Assembly (NCBI GenBank): GCA_016709545.1
Contig: JADJMO010000033.1
Coordinates: 1 to 64,000, forward strand
Reading direction: 5' to 3'
Origin: Myxococcales bacterium
Lineage (GTDB): Bacteria > Myxococcota_A > Polyangia > Polyangiales > JADJMO01
Length of the DNA stretch: 64,000 nt
Position 1 is the first letter of the stretch; every line of letters begins with the position of its first letter. The notes beneath the pieces are model-generated. The model made no database searches, was not told the origin of the DNA, and worked only from the letters and a program-made list of their open reading frames with translations. The position numbers were made by a program, and so were the translations under genes. Below, in pieces: positions 7,872 through 16,409 of this stretch.

Positions 7872-7896
7872 CGGGACCGGGGGAGGATAGCGCGGG

Positions 7897-8484
7897 CTAC
7901 GGCTTCTTCAGGTTGCGCGCGGCGTAGTAGCAGTCGTCGATGAGCTTCTTCGCGGCGCCGCAGCTCGTGTCGAGGGTGGCCGCGCACTTCGCTGGCACGG
8001 CGCACACGGTCGGGAGCGCGTCGGACGGACCCTTGTCGAACCACTGGGCGCTCACCGCGTCGGCGCACTTGGTGCCCGCGTCGGTGCACCCCTTCGGGCC
8101 CGCCGGCAGGGTCTGGACCTTCTTGATGCACGCGAAGAACTTGGCGCGCTGAGCGGGGGTCTCCTTGGTCTCGTCGATGGAGAAGTAGCCGCTCGCGACG
8201 AGGCACGTGCGCCGCGCAGAGAAGTTCACCTTGCAGGGACCGAGGGTGATCTCGTTGCACGGCAGCCCGAGGGCCATCGGATCCGGCGGCGGCGCGGACG
8301 CGGACGCCGACGCGGTGGTCGCAGGGGGTGCGACGGAGATGCTCGCGACGGGCGCGGTCGACGAGGCGCTCGGCGGAGCGGTGACCGATGCCGCGCTCGG
8401 CTCGGGCGCCGTCGCCACCGGCTCGGGACCACGCGGCGACGCGCAGCCGAGGACCACGGCAGCCACGAGGAGGATCCCGCGCAT
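7897..8484 (-). CDS. Lipoprotein, unknown function
   Basis: The protein has 195 residues. MRGILLVAAVVLGC is a short lipoprotein signal; about 50 residues of Ala/Ser/Pro/Thr linker follow. The mature domain has paired cysteines (LGLPCNEITLGPCKVNFSAR, KFFACIKKVQ, GCTDAGTKCADAV, VCAVPAKCAATLDTSCGAAK) and ends DDCYYAARNLKKP, suggesting a disulphide-bonded helical fold. No family is recognised. It is divergent from the lipoprotein gene at 8512, with only 27 bp between starts. Confidence 0.8.
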   Translation of the reverse strand: MRGILLVAAVVLGCASPRGPEPVATAPEPSAASVTAPPSASSTAPVASISVAPPATTASASASAPPPDPMALGLPCNEITLGPCKVNFSARRTCLVASGYFSIDETKETPAQRAKFFACIKKVQTLPAGPKGCTDAGTKCADAVSAQWFDKGPSDALPTVCAVPAKCAATLDTSCGAAKKLIDDCYYAARNLKKP

Positions 8485-8511
8485 CCGGCGAGCGTACCGT
8501 ATTCTCTCGGG

Positions 8512-9024
8512 GTGACCTCCCTCCACAGCGTGCTCGTCGTCGGCCTCTTCGTGGGGTGTGCGCACACCCCGGCCGAGTCGCCCACGCGGCCCACGCCCTC
8601 GGCGACGTCCAGCGCCGCCCCGAGCGCGCCTCCTTCGTCGAGCGCGTCGACCCCGGTCGCGACGACGGCCAGCTCGCCGCCCTCGTCGACCGCGTCGATC
8701 TCGCTTCCATCCTTCCCGAAGGTCGGCCCCGGCCCATCGGGACTCCACACGTGCGAGCCGTTCGTGCGGTGCGGCGTGTGGTCGAAGTGCGGTTGGTTCG
8801 AGCACCTCCCCGGAGATCGCTGGCGCCTGAGCGGCCAGAAGGATGGCGTGTTCGTCCGTCGCCATCAGTGCGGAGGCAGTGGCTGCGCCGTGCACTGCCC
8901 CTCCGGCAAGGACTGCTACGACGCGCTCCACCCGGTGGACGAGAAGTGCACGGAGGTCGCGCCGCTGGGGCCGAACGCGACCCACTGCTCCCTCATGGAC
9001 GGCGTCTGCGGCTCGCTGATGTAG
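8512..9024 (+). CDS. Lipoprotein, cysteine-rich C-terminal domain
   Basis: The protein has 170 residues and starts at GTG. The signal MTSLHSVLVVGLFVGC has a lipobox FVGC. A Ser/Ala/Pro/Thr linker spans residues 20-70. The C-terminal domain carries nine cysteines (CEPFVRCGVWSKCGWF, HQCGGSGCAVHCPSGKDCYD, CTEVA, CSLMDGVCG). It abuts the convergent acyltransferase gene, whose stop begins at the next base. No known domain; probably an extracytoplasmic binding module. Confidence 0.8.
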   Translation: MTSLHSVLVVGLFVGCAHTPAESPTRPTPSATSSAAPSAPPSSSASTPVATTASSPPSSTASISLPSFPKVGPGPSGLHTCEPFVRCGVWSKCGWFEHLPGDRWRLSGQKDGVFVRRHQCGGSGCAVHCPSGKDCYDALHPVDEKCTEVAPLGPNATHCSLMDGVCGSLM

Positions 9025-9882
9025 CTAGCCGAGCACTGGCCAGCGCCGCTGCGCCGCGAGGTCGTCGAGCATGCCCTGCATCGTCGCGTGGACCTCGTCG
9101 TAGCAACGGGTGACGACGGCCGGATCTCGCGCCGCGTCCGCGGGCAGGTCGAAGCGGATCGGCGGACCGAACCGCGTCACCATCTTGGTGGGCAGCGGGA
9201 TGTACGGCAGGGTGGCCGGGGCGATCCCCCACGGCAGCGACAGCGCGATGGGGAACACCTCGGCGCGCATCAGCTTCTTGAGCCCGAGCGCCCGCGCGAT
9301 CTTCTCGCCGCGCGTGAGCATGTAGAACGCCTCGTGCGCGCCCACGGTGACGACGGGGACGATGGGCACGCGGTTCTCGAGCACGAGCCGTACGAAGCCG
9401 GTGCGGTTGCCGAACACGACGCGGTTGCGCTCGCGCCACGGGCGGAACGAGTCGAGGTCGCTGCCCGGGTAGACGAGGACGAGGGCGTCGCGCTCGAACG
9501 CACGCCGCGCGTTCTCGTGCCCGGCGCGCAGCGCCCCGAACCGCCCGGCGTACTTGCGGAAGGTCGGGTCGTCGAAGAGGAGGTTGTGCGCGAGCCCGTG
9601 CAGCGCGCGGTGCTTGCCGTGCCGCCGCATCACCTCGCGGAAGAGGACGAGGGACTCCATGGTCTGGAGGCCGCCACTGTGGTTGGCCACCAGCAGTGCC
9701 GGCCCCTCGGCCGGGATGTGCTCCCCGCCGTGCACCTCGGCGCGGAAATACCAGCGCAGCATCGGCTCGACCGACTCGAGCACTTGCTCCACGAACTCGG
9801 GGTCGCGCTCGCCCGGATCGCCGCCCGCGTCGCTGCGTCGACCCATCGCCAGACGCGCCGCCTTGTAGGTCAGCACCGGCAA
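9025..9882 (-). CDS. PlsC-like lysophospholipid acyltransferase family protein
   Basis: The protein has 285 residues. The acyltransferase blocks are visible: LLVANHSGGLQTME is the block I position (NHSGG in place of NHxxxxD), ALVLVYPGSDLDSFRPW corresponds to the block III glycerol-phosphate binding region, and ENRVPIVPVVTVGAHEAF to block IV. This variant is usual for the diacylglycerol-acyltransferase-like branch annotated as lysophospholipid acyltransferase, acting at the inner membrane in phospholipid or neutral-lipid synthesis. The replaced catalytic Asp makes activity uncertain. The start is awkward: TTG at 9880-9882 or GTG at 9874-9876. The frame is open further upstream without a standard start codon. 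Confidence 0.8.
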   Translation of the reverse strand: MPVLTYKAARLAMGRRSDAGGDPGERDPEFVEQVLESVEPMLRWYFRAEVHGGEHIPAEGPALLVANHSGGLQTMESLVLFREVMRRHGKHRALHGLAHNLLFDDPTFRKYAGRFGALRAGHENARRAFERDALVLVYPGSDLDSFRPWRERNRVVFGNRTGFVRLVLENRVPIVPVVTVGAHEAFYMLTRGEKIARALGLKKLMRAEVFPIALSLPWGIAPATLPYIPLPTKMVTRFGPPIRFDLPADAARDPAVVTRCYDEVHATMQGMLDDLAAQRRWPVLG

Positions 9883-9976
9883 CGAGGTGAGCAGCAGGAG
9901 GTCGCGAGGATCGATGGGCCTGAAGCCACGTCGTCGCCCTTTGGGTCACGCGGGGAGTATAGGCGGAAACTGCCGC

Positions 9977-10522
9977 TCACAGCTTGCCGCGAACCATCCT
10001 CACCGGGCGCTCGATCTCCCCCGCGAGATCGTCGACGAACGATCGCTTCATCGGCGGCCAGTTCCAGAAGGTGATTCCCAGCGCGCCGAGTGCCATCGGC
10101 CAGTCGAACTCCCAGTCCGTCGACAGCGCCGCGGCGCCACACGCCTCGCAGCCGACGACGAGGATCTCACCCCGCTCCACGTAGGCCAGTTCGGCGTCCT
10201 GCCATCGCGGTTCCATCGGCTGCGCCGCTCGGCACGTCGGGCAGACGAGGCTTGTCGCGCCGAACCCGTGCAACGCCCGTCCTACCTCGATGACGACGCC
10301 ATTGGTCGCGTAACCGTCGGGAAACTCGCCATCGGACGAGCGAGCAGCGCGCGTCCAGCGTGCGCCTGGCGCGTGTCCCTCGCTGCCGAGTGCACACTCG
10401 GTCGAGCGTTCGGGTCGGACGATCTCCTGCTCGATCAGGATCGCGCGAATCCGTTCACCGAAGGCGGCAGCCTCGTCGAGATCGACATCCTGCACGACGA
10501 GGGTCTGGAAGTGGTCACCCAT
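9977..10522 (-). CDS. Conserved hypothetical protein with CxxC zinc-ribbon pair
   Basis: The protein has 181 residues, no signal peptide. Residues 1-85 form a mixed domain starting MGDHFQTLVVQDVDLDEAAA. A zinc-ribbon-like pair follows (LVCPTCRAAQP and VVGCEACGAAA), and the tail contains LGITFWNWPPMKRSFVDDLA. The combination looks like a cytosolic protein of the kind found in polymorphic-toxin or immunity neighbourhoods, but I do not recognise the family. It lies 12 bp downstream of the lipoprotein gene at 10535 on the same strand. Confidence 0.7.
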   Translation of the reverse strand: MGDHFQTLVVQDVDLDEAAAFGERIRAILIEQEIVRPERSTECALGSEGHAPGARWTRAARSSDGEFPDGYATNGVVIEVGRALHGFGATSLVCPTCRAAQPMEPRWQDAELAYVERGEILVVGCEACGAAALSTDWEFDWPMALGALGITFWNWPPMKRSFVDDLAGEIERPVRMVRGKL

Positions 10523-10534
10523 GGTACGCGCGCG

Positions 10535-11197
10535 TCACGGGTCGACCAACCGGAACGACCGGGTGATTCTCTCACACACCGTCTTTGCGACGTCGCTGGT
10601 AGCGTCGTGCGAGCAGGTCAGCTCGTGCGCGGTGCCCTCCGCCACCACGGCGATGCCTTGCGTGCGCACGCCCTTCACCTTGAAGGCGAATCGAACGAAC
10701 GTGACCTCGTCGCGGTCCTCCTTGATGAGGCTCAACCCAGGCCGCCGCGATTCTACCCAGGCCACGGCACCCGCCGTGGATGGCTCGGTGAAATACTCGA
10801 CCGCGCGCACGAGACGCGTGGGATCGAGGTAGGTGTTCTTCTCGCCGTTGGCGCGTTTGAACGCTCCCGGGAGATCGAACGCGGCCCCCTCCCGCAGGAT
10901 CTTCTGGGTGGCAGGTACCTCGACCGGCTCGGACTCCTTCGGGGTCGACTGCGCCTCGCTGTTGCGCACACACGTACCGTGTGTGCAGACGTAGATCGCG
11001 TGAACCCCACAGCCGTTCACCTTGAAGGTGCCTTCGTATTGGCCGGTGTCACCAATGGGCTCCACGACCACGGCGTCTTCGGTGCAGCTGAACTCCGCCG
11101 CGTGCCGCGCCTTGAGCCGAGGAACGACCACCGATCCGCAGGAGGCAAGCAGGCAGGCGAGCGGAACGGCGAACAAGGTGGAGGCAGCCCGCGCCAT
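10535..11197 (-). CDS. Lipoprotein, unknown function
   Basis: The protein has 220 residues. MARAASTLFAVPLACLLASC carries the lipobox LLASC. The mature part contains CTEDAVVVEPIGDTGQYEGT, CGVHAIYVCTHGTCVRN and a C-terminal domain ending CERITRSFRLVDP. The layout is shared by other small Myxococcota lipoproteins, but no domain can be named. It probably precedes the zinc-ribbon gene in one transcript. Confidence 0.8.
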   Translation of the reverse strand: MARAASTLFAVPLACLLASCGSVVVPRLKARHAAEFSCTEDAVVVEPIGDTGQYEGTFKVNGCGVHAIYVCTHGTCVRNSEAQSTPKESEPVEVPATQKILREGAAFDLPGAFKRANGEKNTYLDPTRLVRAVEYFTEPSTAGAVAWVESRRPGLSLIKEDRDEVTFVRFAFKVKGVRTQGIAVVAEGTAHELTCSHDATSDVAKTVCERITRSFRLVDP

Positions 11198-11276
11198 GGG
11201 GCACGGACGCTACCACGATCGTCGCGCGATCAGACCTCGAAGGTAGCTCGACACAAGCGGGAGCGGGTTCATGCCA

Positions 11277-12917
11277 TCACGTCGTCACCAGCCGATCGCC
11301 GAGGGCGCGGACCAGGGTGCGAACCGGAGGCAGTTCCAGCTCGGAGGCGGTGGGGTTGGCGTGGAGGCGGATGTCGGGCCAGGGCGCGTCGCCGTCGTGC
11401 TGATGGCCGAACGCGAAGTGAGGCAGGCTCCCTTCGAGGAAGACGTCCCAGCCATCGGCGGCCCGCTCGAGGCGCAGGGTGGTGACGGGCTCCGTACCGC
11501 CGTACGGCAACAGGCCCAGCGTGAACCGGCGCACCGCCGCGATCGGCGTGAGGATCGCGAGCGCCGCGCCGAGGCGCGCGCGGTGGGGATCGCTGACGAC
11601 GGTCAGCGTCTTCGAGGTGAGCAGGCCACCGGCTTCCGACAGGAGCCACGCCCAGGCCTGGCCGTCGACAGGCCCGGACGGCACCACGATCTCGACCGCC
11701 TCGATCGCGGGCAGGCCGTCCAGGTGATGGAAGTGGAGAGCGCTCGCCGCGCCGTCGACGACGACCGACACCCGCCGCAGTCGCGTGAGCGGCGCGCCGT
11801 GGGCGAGCTCGACGAAGACCTTCCACGGCACGCCCTGCGCCGAGACGACGTGAGCGAGGTTCGGGTGGCGGAGCACCGCAATGTCGCGCGTCTCCACCGA
11901 GGCGAGCGTGCCGAGCAGCGGGTGGCCGAGGAACTCGCGGCGCTGCGCGGTCGTCTTCAGCTTGAGCGCCGCGTGGTGCAGGAACCCGCGCTCGAAGCGG
12001 CACGTCTTGCGGTCGACGATCGGCTCGAGCGGCCCGAGTAGCTCGACGAGGTGTTGCTTCAGGATCTGACGCTCGCGGGTCTGATCCTTCACGCGCGGCT
12101 TGTCGCTGCGGGCGTTCTTGATCTGCAGCTGGATCAGCTCGCCGCGCACGTCGCCGCGTTCGAGGTACACGTCGGCGAGGACGAGGCGGACAGCGTCGTC
12201 GTCGGGGTTCTCGACCATCTCGGCGAAGAGGGCCGCCTCGTCGCGCCCCACCGCCGCGATCGGCGCGACGGCTGCGGCCGGCACGTCGAGCGTGACGTCG
12301 AGCACGGCCTCGCGCAAGCGGGCGAGGCGCTCGTCCTGCGCGGGGGTGACGGCGAGCGCCGCGGGCAGCCGCTCGAGCGCGTTCCGGATGCGCGCACGGA
12401 AGCTCTCGGCGCCGCCGAGCTCGTCCCCCGGCATGGGCTGCGCGGCCAGCGCCTCGTGGATGCGCACGTCGCCGTGCCGGCGGATCTCGCGGAAGATCGC
12501 GGTCCAGATCTTGTGGAACGGGTTCCAGCGCCGGGCCGTGACGTGATCGAGCAGCGCCCGCGCGATGCGCGGATCGGGGTCCATCACGGAGAGCCGATCC
12601 ATGTGGTCCTTGGCGCGCTGCAGCGAGGCGTGCGGGAGCTCGGCCAGGATGACCGGCACGTCGACCGCCCGGCGCCGCGCGACGAGATCGAGGAGACGCT
12701 CGTAGCGTGCGCGCTCGGTGCGGCCGTCGATGAAGGGGACCACGCCCTCGTAGCGTCGGGAGAGATACTCGATGGCGTCGGTGAGGGCGGGCACGCGGCG
12801 CACGCGCCAGGCCGCGAGCAGAGCGTCGAGCGTCGCCGCGCCGAGCCCTGCCGCGCAGGCGTCTTCCGCCGCCGTCAGCGCGGCCTCGAAGGCCTCTTCG
12901 TCGTCTGCCTCGGTCAC
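11277..12917 (-). CDS. TIGR02996 repeat-companion domain protein, large
   Basis: The protein has 546 residues, starting at GTG. Residues 1-230 are alpha-helical and may be armadillo- or HEAT-like (RIARALLDHVTARRWNPFHK). FAEMVENPDDDAVRLVLADV then YLERGDVRGELIQL is the TIGR02996 motif. The rest is leucine-rich-repeat-like beta structure. This is the second member of the family in the window (see 6010-6654). Function is unknown; the domain usually marks large cytosolic scaffold-like proteins. It starts 72 bp from the divergent lipoprotein at 12989. Confidence 0.8.
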   Translation of the reverse strand: MTEADDEEAFEAALTAAEDACAAGLGAATLDALLAAWRVRRVPALTDAIEYLSRRYEGVVPFIDGRTERARYERLLDLVARRRAVDVPVILAELPHASLQRAKDHMDRLSVMDPDPRIARALLDHVTARRWNPFHKIWTAIFREIRRHGDVRIHEALAAQPMPGDELGGAESFRARIRNALERLPAALAVTPAQDERLARLREAVLDVTLDVPAAAVAPIAAVGRDEAALFAEMVENPDDDAVRLVLADVYLERGDVRGELIQLQIKNARSDKPRVKDQTRERQILKQHLVELLGPLEPIVDRKTCRFERGFLHHAALKLKTTAQRREFLGHPLLGTLASVETRDIAVLRHPNLAHVVSAQGVPWKVFVELAHGAPLTRLRRVSVVVDGAASALHFHHLDGLPAIEAVEIVVPSGPVDGQAWAWLLSEAGGLLTSKTLTVVSDPHRARLGAALAILTPIAAVRRFTLGLLPYGGTEPVTTLRLERAADGWDVFLEGSLPHFAFGHQHDGDAPWPDIRLHANPTASELELPPVRTLVRALGDRLVTT

Positions 12918-12988
12918 GCCGGCAGTCTCGACGAAGCCGGCGCGTGCTGCAAACGCCTCGCGGCCTTGAACCGCGGGCCACTTGGGTC

Positions 12989-13624
12989 ATGCTCTCGAGC
13001 GTGCGCCCGCTGCTCCTCCTCGCGCTCCTGCCCGCTTGCTCCCGGCCCACGCCGGTCGTCGGGGTGCCTGCGGAGGTCGTCGAGCCGGCGCCGACGGTCG
13101 CGGGCACGTACCGGTTCGTCGTCTCGACGAGCCACGAGATCTCCTGTTCCCAGAGCTTCGAGACCCACGGGGTCTCCGTGACCTACGATCTGAACATCGA
13201 CCCTTCGGCGAAGGTCACGCTGAAGCTCGAAGGCCAGAAGAGCAGCACGTTCGGACCGAACTTCGGCAAGTACGAGAGCGGCTCCGCAGGCAACCAGTTC
13301 GACCACCGCTCGACCCCGTTCGTCGAGCAGTGGTCCGGCGTCGCGAAGGCCGTCGGGGACACCGTGTGGCTCGACCTCGCGAGCGGCGCGCTCCGCTGGA
13401 AGCTCGCCTGCACGCGCAAGCAGGTCGACGCGAAGGCTGCCGCCGCGGACTCCAATGTGACGACGTCGGTCGCCGCGCTCTCCTGTACGCCGCCGCGTCG
13501 GCTCGGAGACGACGACGCGAAGAACGTCCCAGCGCTCCTCTTCGCGGCGCTGCCGGGGCTCCGGCTCAGCGCCGACGACTACGGGGCCGCCGAGTTCGTC
13601 GAGCTGCGTCGGCTCGCGCCCTGA
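12989..13624 (+). CDS. Lipoprotein, unknown function
   Basis: The protein has 211 residues. The signal MLSSVRPLLLLALLPAC ends in a lipobox. The mature chain includes VAGTYRFVVSTSHEISCSQS, a beta-strand-rich middle (AKVTLKLEGQKSSTFGPN) and SGALRWKLACTRKQ, which looks like a small beta-barrel or lipocalin-like sheet, though no family is recognised. ATG at 12989 is preferred to an earlier in-frame start because it puts the signal at the N-terminus. It is followed 23 bp later by the barstar-like gene. Confidence 0.8.
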   Translation: MLSSVRPLLLLALLPACSRPTPVVGVPAEVVEPAPTVAGTYRFVVSTSHEISCSQSFETHGVSVTYDLNIDPSAKVTLKLEGQKSSTFGPNFGKYESGSAGNQFDHRSTPFVEQWSGVAKAVGDTVWLDLASGALRWKLACTRKQVDAKAAAADSNVTTSVAALSCTPPRRLGDDDAKNVPALLFAALPGLRLSADDYGAAEFVELRRLAP

Positions 13625-13647
13625 GTCGTCCACGGTACGCTCGACCG

Positions 13648-14163
13648 GTGGCGACCTTCTCCGACGACCCGTCCGAGCTCGAGCGGCTCGACTGGCAGTT
13701 GCTCCAGAACGGCCCCATCACACTCTACCTGCGGCGAGCGGTGCTCGAGCCGGACGTCGCGTGGCTCCGAGAGCATGCGTACACCGTGGTGGAGTTCGAC
13801 TGCCTCGGGTGGGGGGACGACAAGGACATGCACGAGGCGTTGGCCGAGACGCTGTCGTTCCCCGACTACTACGGGATGAATCTCGATGCCCTGAACGACT
13901 GCATGACCGACGTGAGCGTCCCGGTGGAGGGTGGGCTCGCGCTCGTGTTCCTGCGGTTCGACGCGTTTGCGTCCAGGCAGCGGAGGGTCGCCCCGGCCCT
14001 GCTCGACATCCTCGCCCACAGCGCCGGCCGGTCCCTGCTCTTCGGGCGCCGACTCCTGGTCCTCGTGCAGTCGGACGACCCCCGCCTCGCCTTCGAGCCG
14101 GTCGGCGCGATGGGGGTGGGGTGGAATCGCAAGGAGTGGCTCGCCAAGAGCCGCGGCGTGTGA
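13648..14163 (+). CDS. Barstar-like (barnase inhibitor) family protein
   Basis: The protein has 171 residues, GTG start. The motif LSFPDYYGMNLDALNDCM is the barstar helix-2 signature (FPxYYGxNxDAL), preceded by the strand AYTVVEFDCLGW. Barstar-family proteins are small RNase inhibitors, and in many bacteria they are orphan immunity proteins for polymorphic toxins. The N-terminal 50 residues (RLDWQLLQNGPITLYLRRAV) are an extension common in actinobacterial and myxobacterial homologues. No RNase toxin is visible nearby, so this is an orphan here. Confidence 0.85.
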   Translation: MATFSDDPSELERLDWQLLQNGPITLYLRRAVLEPDVAWLREHAYTVVEFDCLGWGDDKDMHEALAETLSFPDYYGMNLDALNDCMTDVSVPVEGGLALVFLRFDAFASRQRRVAPALLDILAHSAGRSLLFGRRLLVLVQSDDPRLAFEPVGAMGVGWNRKEWLAKSRGV

Positions 14164-14168
14164 CGGTG

Positions 14169-14473
14169 ATGCCCATCGGTGCTCGCAGCGTACGTCGGCT
14201 CGCCTGTGCTCTCGTCCTGAGCTTCGGCTGTGCGAGCGAGCCCACCGCGAGCATCCCGCCCTGTCGGTTCACGCCCGGGGAAGCCTGCAAGGCCGAGGAT
14301 GGCAGCCTCCTGATCGGTCAGTGTTCGTGCGGAGGCGTCGACAGGATGGCTGTGTGTTGCAAAGGTGGCGTGGTCGAGATCATGTATTGTGTCGACGCTC
14401 TCTACCTCTCGATCATGTGCAACCCCCCGACACGGGCGTTGGTGCCGCGGACACGTTCGGCGCGGCAGATTGA
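14169..14473 (+). CDS. Small cysteine-rich lipoprotein, apparent frameshift near its end
   Basis: MPIGARSVRRLACALVLSFGC is a lipoprotein signal. The mature part has CRFTPGEACKAEDGSLL, CSCGGVDRMAVCC and CVDALYLSIMC. After IMCN the frame runs through a CCCCCC run. Shifting by one base gives PPDTGVGAADTFGAAD and a stop at 14473, in keeping with lipoprotein linkers elsewhere, whereas the unshifted frame runs into arginine-rich text opposite the next gene. I therefore place a 1-base indel at about 14421-14428. GTG at 14166 is an alternative start. Confidence 0.55.
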
Positions 14474-14955
14474 GGTCGAGCTGACGTACGAGGTTGCTGG
14501 CGCGCTGTCAGCACCTCGCGAGCAGCTTCGGCTGCGCCGTCGGCGACATCGGGTGGAGGCGCATGATCTTCGGGGAGCAGTGGGGCGCAGGGGTTCGCGC
14601 ACCAGTCGATCGGCCCCGCTCATCGCCGCCGCCCGCGTGGGCCACTTCAGCTCGACGTAACAGGTCACCCCACGACAGTCGACGTTCACGATCGTGGCTC
14701 CCGTCTTCTGTGCGCGGCGTTCAAGTCGCTCCGGAACAGCGATGTGGCCTCCGCGGACCAGCCCCGGCCCGGCGATGCGTGGTGGCGTCGGATGTCGTCC
14801 TTGAACCGGCGGTACTCGAGGCTGGCCGCTGCGGCAGGGTCGAGCGCGCGAGGCGTGGTGACCCACCGGAAGACGTACGGAGCCGCAAGGCCCAGGCCCA
14901 CGCCGACGACCAGGCCTGCGAGGACGCCTCCCGCTCGCGCGAGCGAGGCTCTCAT
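14413..14955 (-). pseudogene. Membrane-anchored periplasmic protein, split by frameshifts
   Basis: The N-terminus MRASLARAGGVLAGLVVGVG followed by LGLAAPYVF is a single membrane anchor. The domain continues in other frames: ERRAQKTGATIVNVDCRGVT then CYVELKWPTRAAAM, and finally NPCAPLLPEDHAPPPDVADG. The DCRGVTCYVELKWP stretch resembles a recurrent Myxococcota module with a disulphide (DCRxxxC) seen in secreted or anchored proteins. At least two frame changes (about 14735 and 14570) are needed to join the pieces. The ATG overlaps the stop of the upstream secreted protein by 4 bp (ATGA). Errors or decay cannot be separated. Confidence 0.5.
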
Positions 14956-15413
14956 GAACCTTCGGTGACCGTGCCCGCGAGGTAGACCGACTCCGGCATC
15001 GCGCCGCCCGCCGTCGTCAGATCGAGATACGGGAAGCCGGTGCCCGCGACGTCTTTGCAGAGGTCGAGCTCGGTGCCGGTCAGCGTGATCGTCTTGACTC
15101 CCGTCCCTGTCGCTCCGTTCTTGTACGTCCCCGCGCAGCCGTAGGCTGGCGTCAGCGCGCCGGCGCGATCGCGCTTGCAGCAGCGGACCTTGGCGTACGA
15201 TCCGGCCACCGACCGATTGTCCACGTAGACCGTGACCGCGGTGAGGTTCTTCAGCGGCATGGCAGTGTCGTCGATGAATGAGATCTCGTAGCCGAGGACC
15301 GAGAACTGGCTGCCGTACGAATACGTTCGCTTCCACGCGGCCAGCGAAACGCACGGGAGCACGATCATCATGGTCGCCGCCGCGCTCGTGAGGAAGGCAT
15401 GCAGGGGCTTCAT
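14952..15413 (-). CDS. Secreted protein, unknown function
   Basis: The protein has 153 residues. A signal peptide (MKPLHAFLTSAAATMMIVLP, cleavage probably after SLAA) is followed by a beta-rich domain with a few cysteines (VRCCKRDRAG, YGCAGTYKNG, LDLCKDVAG). There is no lipobox, so it is periplasmic or secreted. The overall pattern (KRTYSYGSQFSVLGYEISFI) resembles small myxobacterial exported proteins with paired Cys near the middle. Translation is coupled to the downstream anchored protein by an ATGA overlap. Confidence 0.75.
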   Translation of the reverse strand: MKPLHAFLTSAAATMMIVLPCVSLAAWKRTYSYGSQFSVLGYEISFIDDTAMPLKNLTAVTVYVDNRSVAGSYAKVRCCKRDRAGALTPAYGCAGTYKNGATGTGVKTITLTGTELDLCKDVAGTGFPYLDLTTAGGAMPESVYLAGTVTEGS

Positions 15414-15483
15414 GGTGTGTACCTCGCAGGTTGCACGGCGATCGTAGCATTGCCCGTGCCCATCGCCGACCCCGGGTCGTCGC

Positions 15484-15585
15484 TACTTGCTCGACGCGAG
15501 CGGAGTCGGTCGTGTCAGCAAGAACAACTTCGGAGAGCTCGGCGACGGCACCACGACCGCCCACGCGGCGCCTTTCCGCGCGCTC
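15484..15585 (+). pseudogene. RCC1 repeat fragment
   Basis: A short frame reads DASGVGRVSKNNFGELGDGT then TTAHAAP. KNNFGELGDGTTT is the core of an RCC1/BNR-type repeat (NxxGQLGDGTTxxxxxP). No start, signal or further repeats surround it, so it is a stranded piece of a larger gene, possibly left by a deletion. The RCC1 lipoprotein at 29447 shows the family is present in this genome. Confidence 0.45.
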
Positions 15586-15639
15586 CGATTCGCGGCAAGG
15601 TCGCTACGGTCCTTCGCGGACCATGCGATGCTCTGTGCG

Positions 15640-16290
15640 ATGCGCGTCCTCGTCCCCCTCCTGCTTCTGACAGTGCTCCCTTCGTGTCGCGAGAACAAGC
15701 CGACCCCTGTCGTGTCCGACCCCGCCACGACGACCTCGAAGCCCGCGCCTTCCTCCTCGACCCTCCCGAAGCTCACGACGGCGGTCACACTCGGTCCGAG
15801 CACGACGGATGGGGCCGTCGCCTTCGACGTCGTCGGCGGCAGCGTCGCCGCGCTGGCGTTCGCTGTCGACTGTCCCAAGGCTCCGACCGGCTGCGCGCTC
15901 AGGCCGGACTCGCGGGCAAGCCGAACGACCTCGCCTCGTTGAAGTGTCCTGGCGGCCGCCTCGTCTCGATCGGAAACAAGACGCCATGGGCGAAGGTCGC
16001 GCCAGGCAAGTACTCGAGCACGACGCCCCTCGGCCCTGACGTCGCGGTCTCGTATACCGCGACGGCCAGGTTGTCCTGGCGAACGACTGGACGGGCAAGG
16101 CCCCAGAGACCGTCGTCGTCATCGACGAGGTCACACCGACGTTCGTTTCGCGGTTCGGTGCATGCACGGCTCGGCGATGTGGTCGTCGACGGTCCCTTTC
16201 GAGCCACCTTCTGTCCGGCGACGCATAGCCGCGCGCCGACCTCGACGGCTCCGACGGCTCACTTCGTGTTGCAGTCCGGTACGCCGGCCG
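15640..16290 (+). pseudogene. Lipoprotein, frameshifted
   Basis: MRVLVPLLLLTVLPSC gives a clear lipoprotein signal at 15640, then a Thr/Ser/Pro linker and AVTLGPSTTDGAVAFDVVGG. The reading continues in a second frame from about 15897 (AGLAGKPNDLASLKCPGGRL, VSIGNKTPWAKVAPGKY). A third frame follows from about 16055 (RDGQVVLANDWTGKAPETVV, VIDEVTPTFVSRFGA). Each piece reads as a sensible beta-rich domain, so the gene was intact recently or is intact and mis-sequenced. The 3' end could not be fixed; 16290 is approximate. Confidence 0.5.
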
Positions 16291-16409
16291 CTGACCACAG
16301 GGGCACGACAGCGTGTGAACCCACGGCTCACCGTGAACCCCGCCTCGCGTGTCGCTCTGCGAGCAGCGGCTGCAGAGAGGGTGGCCCGCGCCTTGCTCCT
16401 GGGTCGGGC